Source of the DNA: Ohtaekwangia sp036568665
GTDB taxonomy: Bacteria; Bacteroidota; Bacteroidia; Cytophagales; Cyclobacteriaceae
Length of the DNA: 64,000 nucleotides
Assembly: GCF_036568665.1 (NCBI RefSeq)
Contig: NZ_DATCSD010000389.1
Coordinates: forward strand, 12,539-76,538
Direction of reading: 5' to 3'
Shown here: in pieces, positions 35,650 through 43,655 of the stretch
How positions within the stretch are numbered: the stretch's first letter is position 1
Layout: every line of letters begins with the position of its first letter
Made by a program: the position numbers and the translations under genes
The notes under the pieces: generated by a model
Told to the model about the DNA's origin: nothing
Seen by the model: only the letters and a program-made list of their open reading frames with translations
Databases searched by the model: none

Positions 35650-36018
35650 ATGCAAACTTTTATAAAAGCGCAAGGCGCATCTTTCTTTGCCTGGCTGGTA
35701 GATACCGCAGTAATGATTCTCTTTGTAGAGATCGTAAGGCTGCCCTATACCGTATCCAGTGTAAGTGGAAATATAGCCGGTGCAGTAACACATTTTGCAA
35801 TCGGACGAGGATGGGTATTTAATTCAGATAAAGCAATTGTATACCAGATCATCCGCTATGGATTGGTTTGGATCGGGTATGTATTTCTGACAACCTTTTT
35901 GGTTTTTGTTTTTACGGATCACCTGAAAGTAAATTATCTCGTTTCAAAAGTAACGGCCTCCGTATTGACCAGCGTTGTGTATACATATCCCATGCAGAAA
36001 TATTTTGTATTCAAATGA
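35650..36018 (+). CDS. GtrA-like small membrane protein
   Basis: A 122-residue protein with four membrane spans, starting at ATG 35650, 5 bases after pgpA; a longer upstream frame would run through pgpA and is a shadow. The family signature, LPYTVSSVSGNIAGAVTHFA and then a short basic loop GRGWVFN, is typical. GtrA proteins are thought to help flip polyprenyl-phosphate-linked sugars or lipids across the inner membrane. Within this operon it is a candidate flippase for the inositol or sphingolipid product, but no direct evidence exists in the sequence. Its TGA overlaps the next ATG by 4 bases. Confidence 0.8.
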   Translation: MQTFIKAQGASFFAWLVDTAVMILFVEIVRLPYTVSSVSGNIAGAVTHFAIGRGWVFNSDKAIVYQIIRYGLVWIGYVFLTTFLVFVFTDHLKVNYLVSKVTASVLTSVVYTYPMQKYFVFK

Positions 36019-38603
36019 GCTTAGTTCAGGACACGATAAAATTGTTGATAGAAAGACGGAGATGGTTGATCCTGTGCTTGCTTTTACCTTGCGCAACGGT
36101 ATCTCTATATGCGCAAACGCAAACGACCGTAACCGGTACTATTACCGATAAAGATACTAAAGATCCCATTCCATTTGTGAACGTGATCTTTGCCGGTACT
36201 TCCGTTGGTACAGTATCGGATGTGAACGGGACTTACAAGATACACACAACGGAAGCCTACACGCAGGTTCAATTCTCGTTCATCGGTTATAAAACCATTA
36301 CGCGTAACATAAAGAATGGTGAAGCCAATGTGTTGAACGTACGCCTCGAACCTGAAGCTACTGTATTAAAAGAAATTGAAGTAACAGGCGATAACAGAAA
36401 AGAACGTTATCGTAACAAGAATAACCCGGCCGTTGACCTTGTGCGCGAAATGATCGAACACAAAGAGCAGAACCGGATGAGCAGCTATAACTACCTGGAA
36501 TACGAAGAGTATGAAAAGCTGCAGATGTCGCTCAGCAACGTTTCTGATAAATTCAAACAACGTAAACTCTTCAAGAAGTATAAATGGCTCTTCGATAATG
36601 TTGATTCTACTTCTATTGAAGGAAAAATACTACTGCCTATATATCTGCAGGAGACACTGTCGGATAAGTACTATAGAAAATCTCCCGAGAAGAAACGTAC
36701 TGTAAAGAAAGCGCATCAGAAAGTAAGCTTCGATGATTATGTTGATAATCAGGGATTGAGCACGTATCTGAACTACCTGTATAACGACATAGATATTTAT
36801 AATAATAACATTACCATTCTTACCAACCAGTTCCTCAGCCCGATTGCGGACTTGTCGCCTACTTTCTATAAATTTTATATAACCGATACCATTAAAGATG
36901 TAACTCCGAAATTGGCCGAGCTGGTGTTTGTACCGCGCGATGCAGGAGGATTCCTCTTTCAGGGAAAGATCTATGTTACACTCGATAGTAACTATGCTGT
37001 GCAGAAGGTTGATATGACAGTGAATAAAAACATTAACCTCAACTGGGTACGCGAGCTATATATACAACAGGATTTTGAAAAAGGCGATGACAACAAATAT
37101 CACGTAGTGAAAAGTCGCATGCGTGCTGACTTTGGTATATCGAAAGATCGGGGAGGTATATATGGCGAGCGAACGGTATCGTATAAGAATTTTACCATCA
37201 ACCATCCGCGCTCCGATAGCTTTTATGAGGCAGAAGAAGGCGCAGCAGCGGCACTCTCGCCCGATACGAATGCCAATGAACAATACTGGTCGCAGCATCG
37301 CCATGATTCATTGTCGCATGCCGAATCCAAAGTATACCAGAATATAGATAGCTTACAGAAAATGCCCTCGTTCAGGCGCACTATGGATATAGCCACGTTG
37401 TTACTCGCGGGCTATAAGAACTTCCGCTGGTGGGAACTCGGGCCGGTAAATACATTCTATAGTTTTAACCCGGTAGAAGGATTCAGGCTTCGTGTAGGCG
37501 GGCGAACTACTACGAAGTTAAGTGAGCGACTATATTTCGAAACGTATGGAGCTTATGGCTTTAAAGACAAGCGTTGGAAGTATTACCTCGGTGCCACGTA
37601 TTCCTTTACCGGTAAATCGATCTGGCAGTTCCCGGTAAAATCGCTGCGGGTAAGTTTTCAACACGACATGAAGATTCCCGGACAGGAACTTCAGTTTATA
37701 CAGGAGGACAACTTCTTACTTTCCTTCAAGCGTGGTGTAAACGACAAGTGGTTATACAACGACATCTGGAATGTTGAATACCTCAATGAGTTCGACAGTC
37801 ATTTCTCTTACCGGCTTGGATTCAAGAACTGGAAGCAGGCACCAGCCGGTGGCTTGCAGTATAATGTGCAGGAGAGCGAAACAACACGAACCATACCGGA
37901 AGTAACAACGACTGAATTTTCATTGGAACTTCGCTGGGCTCCAAACGAACAATTCTATCAGGGTAAACTATACCGTATACCTATTCCAAACCGCTATCCT
38001 ATATTTACCCTCCGTATGATCGGTGGCGTAAAAGGATTGTTCGGCAGCCAGTATAACTACCAGAACGTGGCACTCAATATTTACAAGCGCGTATATCTTT
38101 CGCAGTTTGGCTATACCGACATTGTTACAGAAGGTGGGTATATATTTGGAAAAGTACCATTCCCGCTGTTGGCTATTCACCGTGCCAACCAAACATACTC
38201 ATATCAGCTGCAGTCATATAACTTAATGAACTTCCTCGAGTTTGTGAGTGATAAATATGTGAGCGTAAGCTTCGATCACTACTTCAATGGATTTATTTTC
38301 AACAAGATTCCGTTGTTCAAGAAATTGAAATGGCGCGAGGTTATGACCTTCAAGATATTGTATGGAAGCATACGCAACGAAAACAATCCGCAGTATAACA
38401 ATGCCCAGTTCCTGTTCCCGGTAAACAGCGAGGGAGTAACCACAACATACTCGCTGCAGAAGGAACCTTATATGGAAGCCAGTGTCGGCATAGCCAACAT
38501 CTTCAAGTTGCTGCGCTTCGATCTGGTAAAAAGATTATCGTATTACGATCACCCCGAAGTGGCCAAGTGGGGAATCAGAGGAAGATTCAAATTTGACTTT
38601 TAA
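36015..38603 (+). CDS. DUF5686 outer-membrane barrel with carboxypeptidase-like regulatory domain
   Basis: An 862-residue exported protein; the start is placed at ATG 36015, overlapping the gtrA stop, because the next upstream in-frame codons only shadow that gene. Signal-type segment RRWLILCLLLPCATVSLYAQ leads into TVTGTITDKDTKDPIPFVNV, a carboxypeptidase-regulatory-like beta-sandwich (about 40-125), then a long mixed domain and a C-terminal beta-barrel with repeated aromatic strands, ending RGRFKFDF. This is the plan of Bacteroidota DUF5686 proteins, whose function is unknown. Its fixed place inside the sphingolipid operon suggests a role in transporting or displaying the lipid at the outer membrane, but that is only inferred. 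Confidence 0.85.
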   Translation: MSLVQDTIKLLIERRRWLILCLLLPCATVSLYAQTQTTVTGTITDKDTKDPIPFVNVIFAGTSVGTVSDVNGTYKIHTTEAYTQVQFSFIGYKTITRNIKNGEANVLNVRLEPEATVLKEIEVTGDNRKERYRNKNNPAVDLVREMIEHKEQNRMSSYNYLEYEEYEKLQMSLSNVSDKFKQRKLFKKYKWLFDNVDSTSIEGKILLPIYLQETLSDKYYRKSPEKKRTVKKAHQKVSFDDYVDNQGLSTYLNYLYNDIDIYNNNITILTNQFLSPIADLSPTFYKFYITDTIKDVTPKLAELVFVPRDAGGFLFQGKIYVTLDSNYAVQKVDMTVNKNINLNWVRELYIQQDFEKGDDNKYHVVKSRMRADFGISKDRGGIYGERTVSYKNFTINHPRSDSFYEAEEGAAAALSPDTNANEQYWSQHRHDSLSHAESKVYQNIDSLQKMPSFRRTMDIATLLLAGYKNFRWWELGPVNTFYSFNPVEGFRLRVGGRTTTKLSERLYFETYGAYGFKDKRWKYYLGATYSFTGKSIWQFPVKSLRVSFQHDMKIPGQELQFIQEDNFLLSFKRGVNDKWLYNDIWNVEYLNEFDSHFSYRLGFKNWKQAPAGGLQYNVQESETTRTIPEVTTTEFSLELRWAPNEQFYQGKLYRIPIPNRYPIFTLRMIGGVKGLFGSQYNYQNVALNIYKRVYLSQFGYTDIVTEGGYIFGKVPFPLLAIHRANQTYSYQLQSYNLMNFLEFVSDKYVSVSFDHYFNGFIFNKIPLFKKLKWREVMTFKILYGSIRNENNPQYNNAQFLFPVNSEGVTTTYSLQKEPYMEASVGIANIFKLLRFDLVKRLSYYDHPEVAKWGIRGRFKFDF

Positions 38604-38615
38604 TATAGCGTACGT

Positions 38616-39368
38616 ATGAGTGAGGTAGCACACAAGTCTTTAAATAATACAGGTATGGAAAGACAACCGATCCGAATTGTTCTTCAGCAGCTTATCTATA
38701 AAGTCATAAATCCTATTGTAAAGTTTTTGATACGCATAGGGTTCACGCCCAATGCGGTTACTACTACAGGTTTGCTATTGAATGTAGGCGTAGCTGTTAT
38801 TTTTATTTTAGGAGCAGAGGAGGGGAACCGTGGCGACCTTTCGTATGTTGGCTGGGCAGGAGGCCTCATTTTGTTTGCAGGTCTTTTTGATATGCTGGAT
38901 GGCCAGGTAGCACGATTGGGAAACATGAGCTCTACTTTCGGAGCGTTGTACGATTCGGTACTGGATCGCTACAGCGAACTCATTATGTTCCTCGGTATAT
39001 GTTATTATCTTATCGGGCATCATTATTTTCTCAGTTCCTTGTTCGCCTTCATCGCGCTTATAGGTTCTATGATGGTGAGCTATGTGCGTGCACGTGCAGA
39101 GGGTCTTGGTATAGAATGTAAAGGTGGATTGATGCAACGTCCTGAACGTGTAGTAACAGTAGGTGTAACAGCGATTGCTTGTGGTATAACAGCAAGCCTT
39201 ATCGGTGGTGACTATAAATTATTTATACCGGGTATTCCGTTCCATGTATTTGAAACGATATCCATTTTCACTTTTCCATTAACGATAATGGCTGTCCTTA
39301 CGAACATCACCGCCATCAACAGGTTGCGTGAATCGAAGAAGGCACTGGAAATAAAAGAAATGAAATAA
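38616..39368 (+). CDS. CDP-alcohol phosphatidyltransferase, probable phosphatidylinositol-phosphate synthase
   Basis: A 250-residue inner-membrane enzyme with about six spans. The full family signature reads D92, D95-G96-x-x-A99-R100, then eight residues, G109, D113 and D117 (DGQVAR followed by FGALYDSVLD), which binds two metals and the CDP-diacylglycerol. It transfers the phosphatidyl group to an alcohol phosphate; with ino1 upstream the acceptor is most likely inositol-3-phosphate, giving phosphatidylinositol phosphate, as assigned for the Bacteroides enzyme encoded at BT_1522. The gene follows the DUF5686 stop by 12 bases. Confidence 0.85.
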   Translation: MSEVAHKSLNNTGMERQPIRIVLQQLIYKVINPIVKFLIRIGFTPNAVTTTGLLLNVGVAVIFILGAEEGNRGDLSYVGWAGGLILFAGLFDMLDGQVARLGNMSSTFGALYDSVLDRYSELIMFLGICYYLIGHHYFLSSLFAFIALIGSMMVSYVRARAEGLGIECKGGLMQRPERVVTVGVTAIACGITASLIGGDYKLFIPGIPFHVFETISIFTFPLTIMAVLTNITAINRLRESKKALEIKEMK

Positions 39369-39373
39369 TAGCG

Positions 39374-39931
39374 ATGATCAGTTTTCTTATCAGTCTGTTC
39401 TTTGTTGGTGCATTAACATCCGATCCGGTTGTTACGGAAGAGTCCTGCGTTTGCAAGAATCAGGAAACATTTCCGGTGCCTCCGTCAGATCAGAAGACGT
39501 TATTCTATATTCAGCGTACACCCAATACCAACACCATTATGTATGCGCTCAATATAGAAAGTGATGGTAAACTGAATGAAGATGAACCGGTGCATCCATA
39601 TTGGATACGTTACCAGGAAGAAGGACAACGCGAAGAGCTATCGTATATACAGCGTAACTATGCTTACGGACTGAAGACGGAGGATATGGGCAACGGTAAA
39701 TTTGAATTGCGTTTTGTGTCGTATAAAAAAATGCCGTTCTATTTAGTAAAGTCTTCACGCGATAACCAGTATCATATTCATGCTACAATCAATAAAAAGA
39801 AGATAGAAGTATCGCGCGTATTTTTGCAGATCGAAGGAGGTACCTTCTGGTTGCCGAATGTAGTGTGTGCTGAAGTAAAAGGAGTAGACCCTGATACCGG
39901 CAGCGAGATAGTTGAACGATTTAAACCATAA
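39374..39931 (+). CDS. DUF4833 secreted protein
   Basis: A 185-residue protein with a short hydrophobic N-terminus acting as a signal (MISFLISLFFVGALTSDP). The family motif FYIQRTPNTNTIMYALNIES, followed by a proline-rich charged segment and SYIQRNYAYGLK, is the DUF4833 signature; conserved charged residues are in RFVSYKKMPFYLVKS. No activity is known for the family. It is packed 5 bases behind the CDP-alcohol phosphatidyltransferase and 5 bases ahead of the hydroxylase, so it is almost certainly part of this lipid operon. Its periplasmic location could suit a lipid-binding or chaperone role. Confidence 0.85.
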   Translation: MISFLISLFFVGALTSDPVVTEESCVCKNQETFPVPPSDQKTLFYIQRTPNTNTIMYALNIESDGKLNEDEPVHPYWIRYQEEGQREELSYIQRNYAYGLKTEDMGNGKFELRFVSYKKMPFYLVKSSRDNQYHIHATINKKKIEVSRVFLQIEGGTFWLPNVVCAEVKGVDPDTGSEIVERFKP

Positions 39932-39936
39932 GTGCA

Positions 39937-40554
39937 ATGAAGAAAACTTTTGTTTCCAATTCGCAGGAGTCAACCCGGATGTTCAAGAGTGATTTCCTCG
40001 AAGCCTTTTCGAAAGTACATTTCACTGTACCTCTCTATATATTCATACCCGTTATAGTATATTTCTCCTGGAGAGCATTTGCCGTAGCGAATAATACCAT
40101 ACTGGTTTTTATAGCAAGTTTTGCAGCGGGACTTTTCTTCTGGACGCTTACTGAATATGCGCTTCACCGTTTTGTATTTCACTTTGTACCAAAATCAAAA
40201 TGGGGATTGCGTCTTCATTTTATATTCCACGGTGTTCACCATGATTATCCCAACGATCGTTTACGTCTCGTAATGCCTCCATCGGTAAGTATACCTTTGG
40301 CTACCGCATTTTACTTTTTATTTTTGTGGTTGATCCCTGTCGGATATGTATATGGTTTCTTTGCCGCCTTCATTACCGGGTATTTGATATATGATATATC
40401 GCATTATGCCATGCATCATTTTACGTTCAGAAATCCGATCATGAAAAAGATCAAGCAACACCACATGCAGCATCATTATGCTGAGCCCGATAGAGGATAT
40501 GGTGTAAGCTCGGCATTATGGGATAAGATATTCCGATCCGATTTTGAGAAATAA
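39937..40554 (+). CDS. FA2H/Scs7-type fatty-acid (ceramide) 2-hydroxylase
   Basis: A 205-residue membrane enzyme with the di-iron histidine boxes of the sterol desaturase/fatty acid hydroxylase superfamily: H77...H82 in HRFVFH, H94/H98/H101/H102 in HFIFHGVHHDYPNDR, H156/H160/H161 and H175-H180 in HHMQHH. The segment HGVHHDYPNDRLRLVMPP closely matches the eukaryotic FA2H/Scs7 enzymes, which place a hydroxyl on C2 of the ceramide N-acyl chain, rather than sterol or aldehyde relatives. It lacks the cytochrome b5 domain of the yeast enzyme. Oxygen and an electron donor would be needed. The coding sequence overlaps the final gene by 11 bases. Confidence 0.87.
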   Translation: MKKTFVSNSQESTRMFKSDFLEAFSKVHFTVPLYIFIPVIVYFSWRAFAVANNTILVFIASFAAGLFFWTLTEYALHRFVFHFVPKSKWGLRLHFIFHGVHHDYPNDRLRLVMPPSVSIPLATAFYFLFLWLIPVGYVYGFFAAFITGYLIYDISHYAMHHFTFRNPIMKKIKQHHMQHHYAEPDRGYGVSSALWDKIFRSDFEK

Positions 40555-41497
40555 TACCAAAGACCTGAATCCACCTCCCTTGAACGTTACACTTCGGCAT
40601 GTTTTAATAGCATGCACTGTTTCCCTAGCATACTTGCTCTTATCATGGTTACTGATCGGTTTTAAGACAGATCAGTTGTTTCTCGCTTGTTTGTTTAGTG
40701 TTCTATACCTCGCTACATCTACCTCGAGGCGTTTCATTCTCGGCTTCTCGATCTTCATTGTATACTGGATCATTTATGACTATATGAAAGCATTTCCGAA
40801 TTATGCTTTCAACCTTGTTCACATCAAGGATCTGTACGATGCAGAGAAGAGTATATTTGGTATTGTACAGGGTAGTACACTGCTTACTCCCAATGAGTTT
40901 TGGCAACAACACAGTTTTACTATACTGGATGTATTAACCGGTATATTTTACTTATGTTGGATACCCGTACCACTCTTGTTTGCCGGCTATCTTTTCTATC
41001 GCGATAAAGGACAGTTTCTGGAATTTGCCCTTACATTTTTATTGGTGAACCTGCTGGGCTTTGTTGTATACTATTTATATCCTGCCGCACCTCCCTGGTA
41101 TGTGCAGAATTTTGGTTTTGATTTCAACCCGGCTACACCCGGTAATACGGCAGGTCTTATTCGTTTCGACCAGTTCTTTAACGTACATATATTCTCTTCG
41201 CTCTATGCAAAAGGCTCGAATGTATTTGCGGCCATGCCTTCCCTGCATTCTGCCTATCCGTTAATTGTTACCTATGTGGGTATCAAGTACAGAGCAGGAT
41301 GGCTCAATGCAATTTTTGTGGTGATCACAGTGGGGATATGGTTTGCAGCAGTATATACTTCGCATCACTATGTGCTGGATGTATTAGCAGGTATATTGAC
41401 AGCCTCTATTGGTATAGCCGGTTTTCAATGGTTGCAAAAGAGTAACAGATTCAGCCGATGGATGAATCGTTACCGTGATGCCATCACGCAACAGTAA
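40544..41497 (+). CDS. AUR1-like PAP2 enzyme, probable inositol phosphorylceramide synthase
   Basis: A 317-residue protein with about six membrane spans, beginning at TTG 40544 within the end of the hydroxylase gene. The transferase motifs are LYPAAPPWYVQNFG (about 178-191), AAMPSLHSAYPLI with H235, and SHHYVLDVLAG with H275 and D279, forming the His-His-Asp site of AUR1-type enzymes. AUR1 moves phosphoinositol from phosphatidylinositol to ceramide, releasing diacylglycerol. The enzyme would thus complete the pathway encoded upstream. A different PAP2 phosphatase role cannot be excluded. There are 15 bases to the convergent response regulator gene and no terminator between them. Confidence 0.85.
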   Translation: MRNNTKDLNPPPLNVTLRHVLIACTVSLAYLLLSWLLIGFKTDQLFLACLFSVLYLATSTSRRFILGFSIFIVYWIIYDYMKAFPNYAFNLVHIKDLYDAEKSIFGIVQGSTLLTPNEFWQQHSFTILDVLTGIFYLCWIPVPLLFAGYLFYRDKGQFLEFALTFLLVNLLGFVVYYLYPAAPPWYVQNFGFDFNPATPGNTAGLIRFDQFFNVHIFSSLYAKGSNVFAAMPSLHSAYPLIVTYVGIKYRAGWLNAIFVVITVGIWFAAVYTSHHYVLDVLAGILTASIGIAGFQWLQKSNRFSRWMNRYRDAITQQ

Positions 41498-41512
41498 TTA
41501 CGTCTATGTATT

Positions 41513-42100
41513 TCAGATACGGATAGCCGATTCTGCCTCCAGCAATGTAAACGTATCGTAAATAATACGCTTGGCCGATTCGATGGAGATCTCCAATGTG
41601 TGTGCTATAGCTTCGTAATTTTTCCCTTTTATTAATAGTGATGTTGCTATCGCCTGCTGCTCGTTGAAAAGGTGGCTGTAAGCCATATATACTTCATGCA
41701 GGTCTTCTGCAATAGCAGCACTGATCACCAAACCACCATGAAATATACTTTCCAGGGTTATGTCGCAATCTTCCAAAAAGGCCTCATGCAAAATATAGCC
41801 TCCGGCACTTAGTCGTAATGCTGTAAGCAGATCTCCCGGTTTATTCTGATCGTGAAGGATAACGATATTGGTAAAAGGAATTTTACTCTTCAGAATAGTG
41901 AACTTCCGGAATGTTTCATAATCATGTAAAGGAACATCTGCAATAAATAATGTTGCCTGATCACGCGCTATTCTTGGCAAAGCTTCTGCTATAGAACGAT
42001 AATAGTTTGCCACTACCCACTCCGTTGTATTCTCGATCGCTTCAATAATGCGTTTTAACAGGAGTGGGTTACTTTCCAGCACAACAACTCGCTTCTTCAT
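41513..42100 (-). CDS. NarL/LuxR-like response regulator with altered receiver
   Basis: A 195-residue protein started at ATG 42100 (MKKRVVVLESNPLLLK); a longer frame would overlap the LpxR-like gene. The receiver has a probable phospho-Asp at D55 in LFIADVPLHD, but the acidic pair is reduced to E9 with Ser next to it, and the usual Thr and Lys of the active site both appear as His (IVILHDQ and GGYILHEA). The C-terminal 60 residues (LFNEQQAIATSLLIKGKNYE and after) form a LuxR-type helix-turn-helix. The protein may respond to something other than classical phosphorylation. No partner histidine kinase is adjacent; the LpxR-like gene lies 43 bases upstream. Confidence 0.75.
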   Translation of the reverse strand: MKKRVVVLESNPLLLKRIIEAIENTTEWVVANYYRSIAEALPRIARDQATLFIADVPLHDYETFRKFTILKSKIPFTNIVILHDQNKPGDLLTALRLSAGGYILHEAFLEDCDITLESIFHGGLVISAAIAEDLHEVYMAYSHLFNEQQAIATSLLIKGKNYEAIAHTLEISIESAKRIIYDTFTLLEAESAIRI

Positions 42101-42143
42101 GTCGCTGTTTCCTTTTTGTCGGGCTATAGAGATATCGGTGTGA

Positions 42144-43127
42144 TTATAGTCGTACATAGAGCGATATATTTCCAACGGCTTGTCCTGGAAGAGTCCTGGC
42201 AAAAGAAGACAGTATCTTATAGGTGAATGAAGCGCCAATACCCTGGTAGGCAATCACGCCACCCATATCCAGACACGTCATGTGATGGTGCGGCTCCAGG
42301 CTCGGATCTGAATTTTTCTTTTCCGGATTGCGATCGCCCTTAAATATACCTCCGTGAAATATATTGCCTTCGATCATAGTGTTGTGTGCCATGGCTCCGA
42401 TGGACGGCTGCACGAATATATAGGCTTTCAGTTTTTCACCTCCCGGCATAGCCGTAAACTGATCCATGTAGCCGGTAAAGTAGCCAGGCATTTTCCCTAC
42501 ACGAATAGTAGTATGTGCTGCAATGCCATTCATCATGGTTCCGACAAACATATCACCACCGTAAATGATTTCGAAGTGGCGTTTCTCGATCAGCGATTTT
42601 TCATACTTCAAATTCACATTCAGCAACAAGGCGGAAGATAGCTGGTGATCCCAGCCCATAGGTTTCGGACTGTTGGTGAGTTTATGTACATACGTCTGCG
42701 TCTGTCGGGCAAAAGCATAACGCCCCATAATGCCGGCAATCCATTCGGTTTGGATCAGGTATTTCTTTACAGGATTAGACGAGTGTAATGCATGAGATAT
42801 ATAGAGCGATCCAGAATAGCGATAATCGTGTGGATCAGGTTCTGTGGCCGAAAGATTAGAAGGTGTTATCATCGATTGCATAAATCCCCAGCTATAGGTA
42901 TTTACACTACTGTCGCCTGCTTTCAGCAACAGGCTGTTCAGGATGGTCTGCGGTTTTTTATGGCGTTGATAGTATAGATCGAATCGACTTCCATTAGTAT
43001 AGCCCCTGTCGGAATTGTGCAGGGTAAAAAGATCGTTTTCTTCGTAGAGGCGGAGTAACTTAGGAGGTTGCGTTTGCGCGAGGACGACTGTAGAGGTCAT
43101 CATCACAAGTAATATAGCGGCACGCAT
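42144..43127 (-). CDS. LpxR-type lipid A 3'-O-deacylase
   Basis: A 327-residue exported barrel, started at the ATG that opens the signal peptide MRAAILLVMMTSTVVLAQ. The LpxR active-site pattern is visible as YEENDLFTLHNSDRGYTNGSRFD (N31-D32 and the following Asp/Thr/Asn stretch) and MGWDHQLSSALLLN with H161. LpxR removes the 3'-acyloxyacyl group from lipid A in the outer leaflet in a Ca2+-dependent way. Together with the PagL-like protein it gives this genome two outer-membrane lipid A deacylases in one window. It is probably cotranscribed with the response regulator 43 bases downstream. Confidence 0.82.
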   Translation of the reverse strand: MRAAILLVMMTSTVVLAQTQPPKLLRLYEENDLFTLHNSDRGYTNGSRFDLYYQRHKKPQTILNSLLLKAGDSSVNTYSWGFMQSMITPSNLSATEPDPHDYRYSGSLYISHALHSSNPVKKYLIQTEWIAGIMGRYAFARQTQTYVHKLTNSPKPMGWDHQLSSALLLNVNLKYEKSLIEKRHFEIIYGGDMFVGTMMNGIAAHTTIRVGKMPGYFTGYMDQFTAMPGGEKLKAYIFVQPSIGAMAHNTMIEGNIFHGGIFKGDRNPEKKNSDPSLEPHHHMTCLDMGGVIAYQGIGASFTYKILSSFARTLPGQAVGNISLYVRL

Positions 43128-43222
43128 GGATGAGAGATGTAAAGAGTGTAAGCAAATAGTGTTGGTTAATGATGTATTGTATATATGTGGGGTGCGAATT
43201 GAACAGACAGTGTTCAAACCAT

Positions 43223-43260
43223 GGACCAGCCTCCGGCATTGTATATATTGCCGCTGGTCC
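43223..43260. repeat. Imperfect hairpin upstream of the LpxR-type gene
   Basis: GGACCAGC (43223-43230) pairs with GCTGGTCC (43253-43260), and inner GGCA/TGCC add four more pairs beyond a 4-base bulge. It lies 96-133 bases before the start on the minus strand and has no T run, so it is more likely a leader structure or operator than a terminator. Confidence 0.4.
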
Positions 43261-43283
43261 TGCAAAATCAAAGGGGCACGTAG

Positions 43284-43655
43284 TTATACGGTTATAGTCG
43301 TCCGGCCTTCCGGCTTATTGTAGCAAGCGTAGTATATTTCTCTTTCATTGATGATAATCTTTTCGTTTTTTCCTTCAAACACTTTGTTGGAAGTATATGA
43401 AGATATCACCGGCTGCAGCGAAATAACCCCTCTGAACACTTCTGCTGCAACCGATATATCTCTTTCCAACTTCACCTAAGTTTTTGAAAGAACATCTATA
43501 TAATTTTCATCCTTCGTAAGAAGGAACGGCAACTGATACAAGGCTACCCCTAGACCTATATATGTACCAGTGCCGTATCCTAACCACCAAGGTTGAAGAA
43601 AAGTGTCAGGCTTCAGATATATTTTTTTAGTTCATCTGAACCGTAACTTTTTCAT
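43284..43655 (-). pseudogene. Probable decayed gene with two in-frame stops
   Basis: Reading on the minus strand from ATG 43655, the frame gives MKKLRFR, a TGA at 43632-43634, about 50 codons containing LQPWWLGYGTGTYIGLGVAL and YQLPFLLTKDENYIDVL, a TAG at 43476-43478, and then 63 more codons from a GTG to a final TAA at 43284. The amino-acid composition looks like real protein across both internal stops, which is unlike random intergenic sequence. I read it as a small exported or membrane protein gene broken by two nonsense changes. Alternatives are two tiny genes or chance. No family is recognised. Confidence 0.35.

Noticed and set aside
43284..43655. Selenocysteine readthrough at the TGA of the broken frame
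   Set aside because: No SECIS-like hairpin was recognised next to the TGA and a second stop (TAG) follows, which selenocysteine would not explain.
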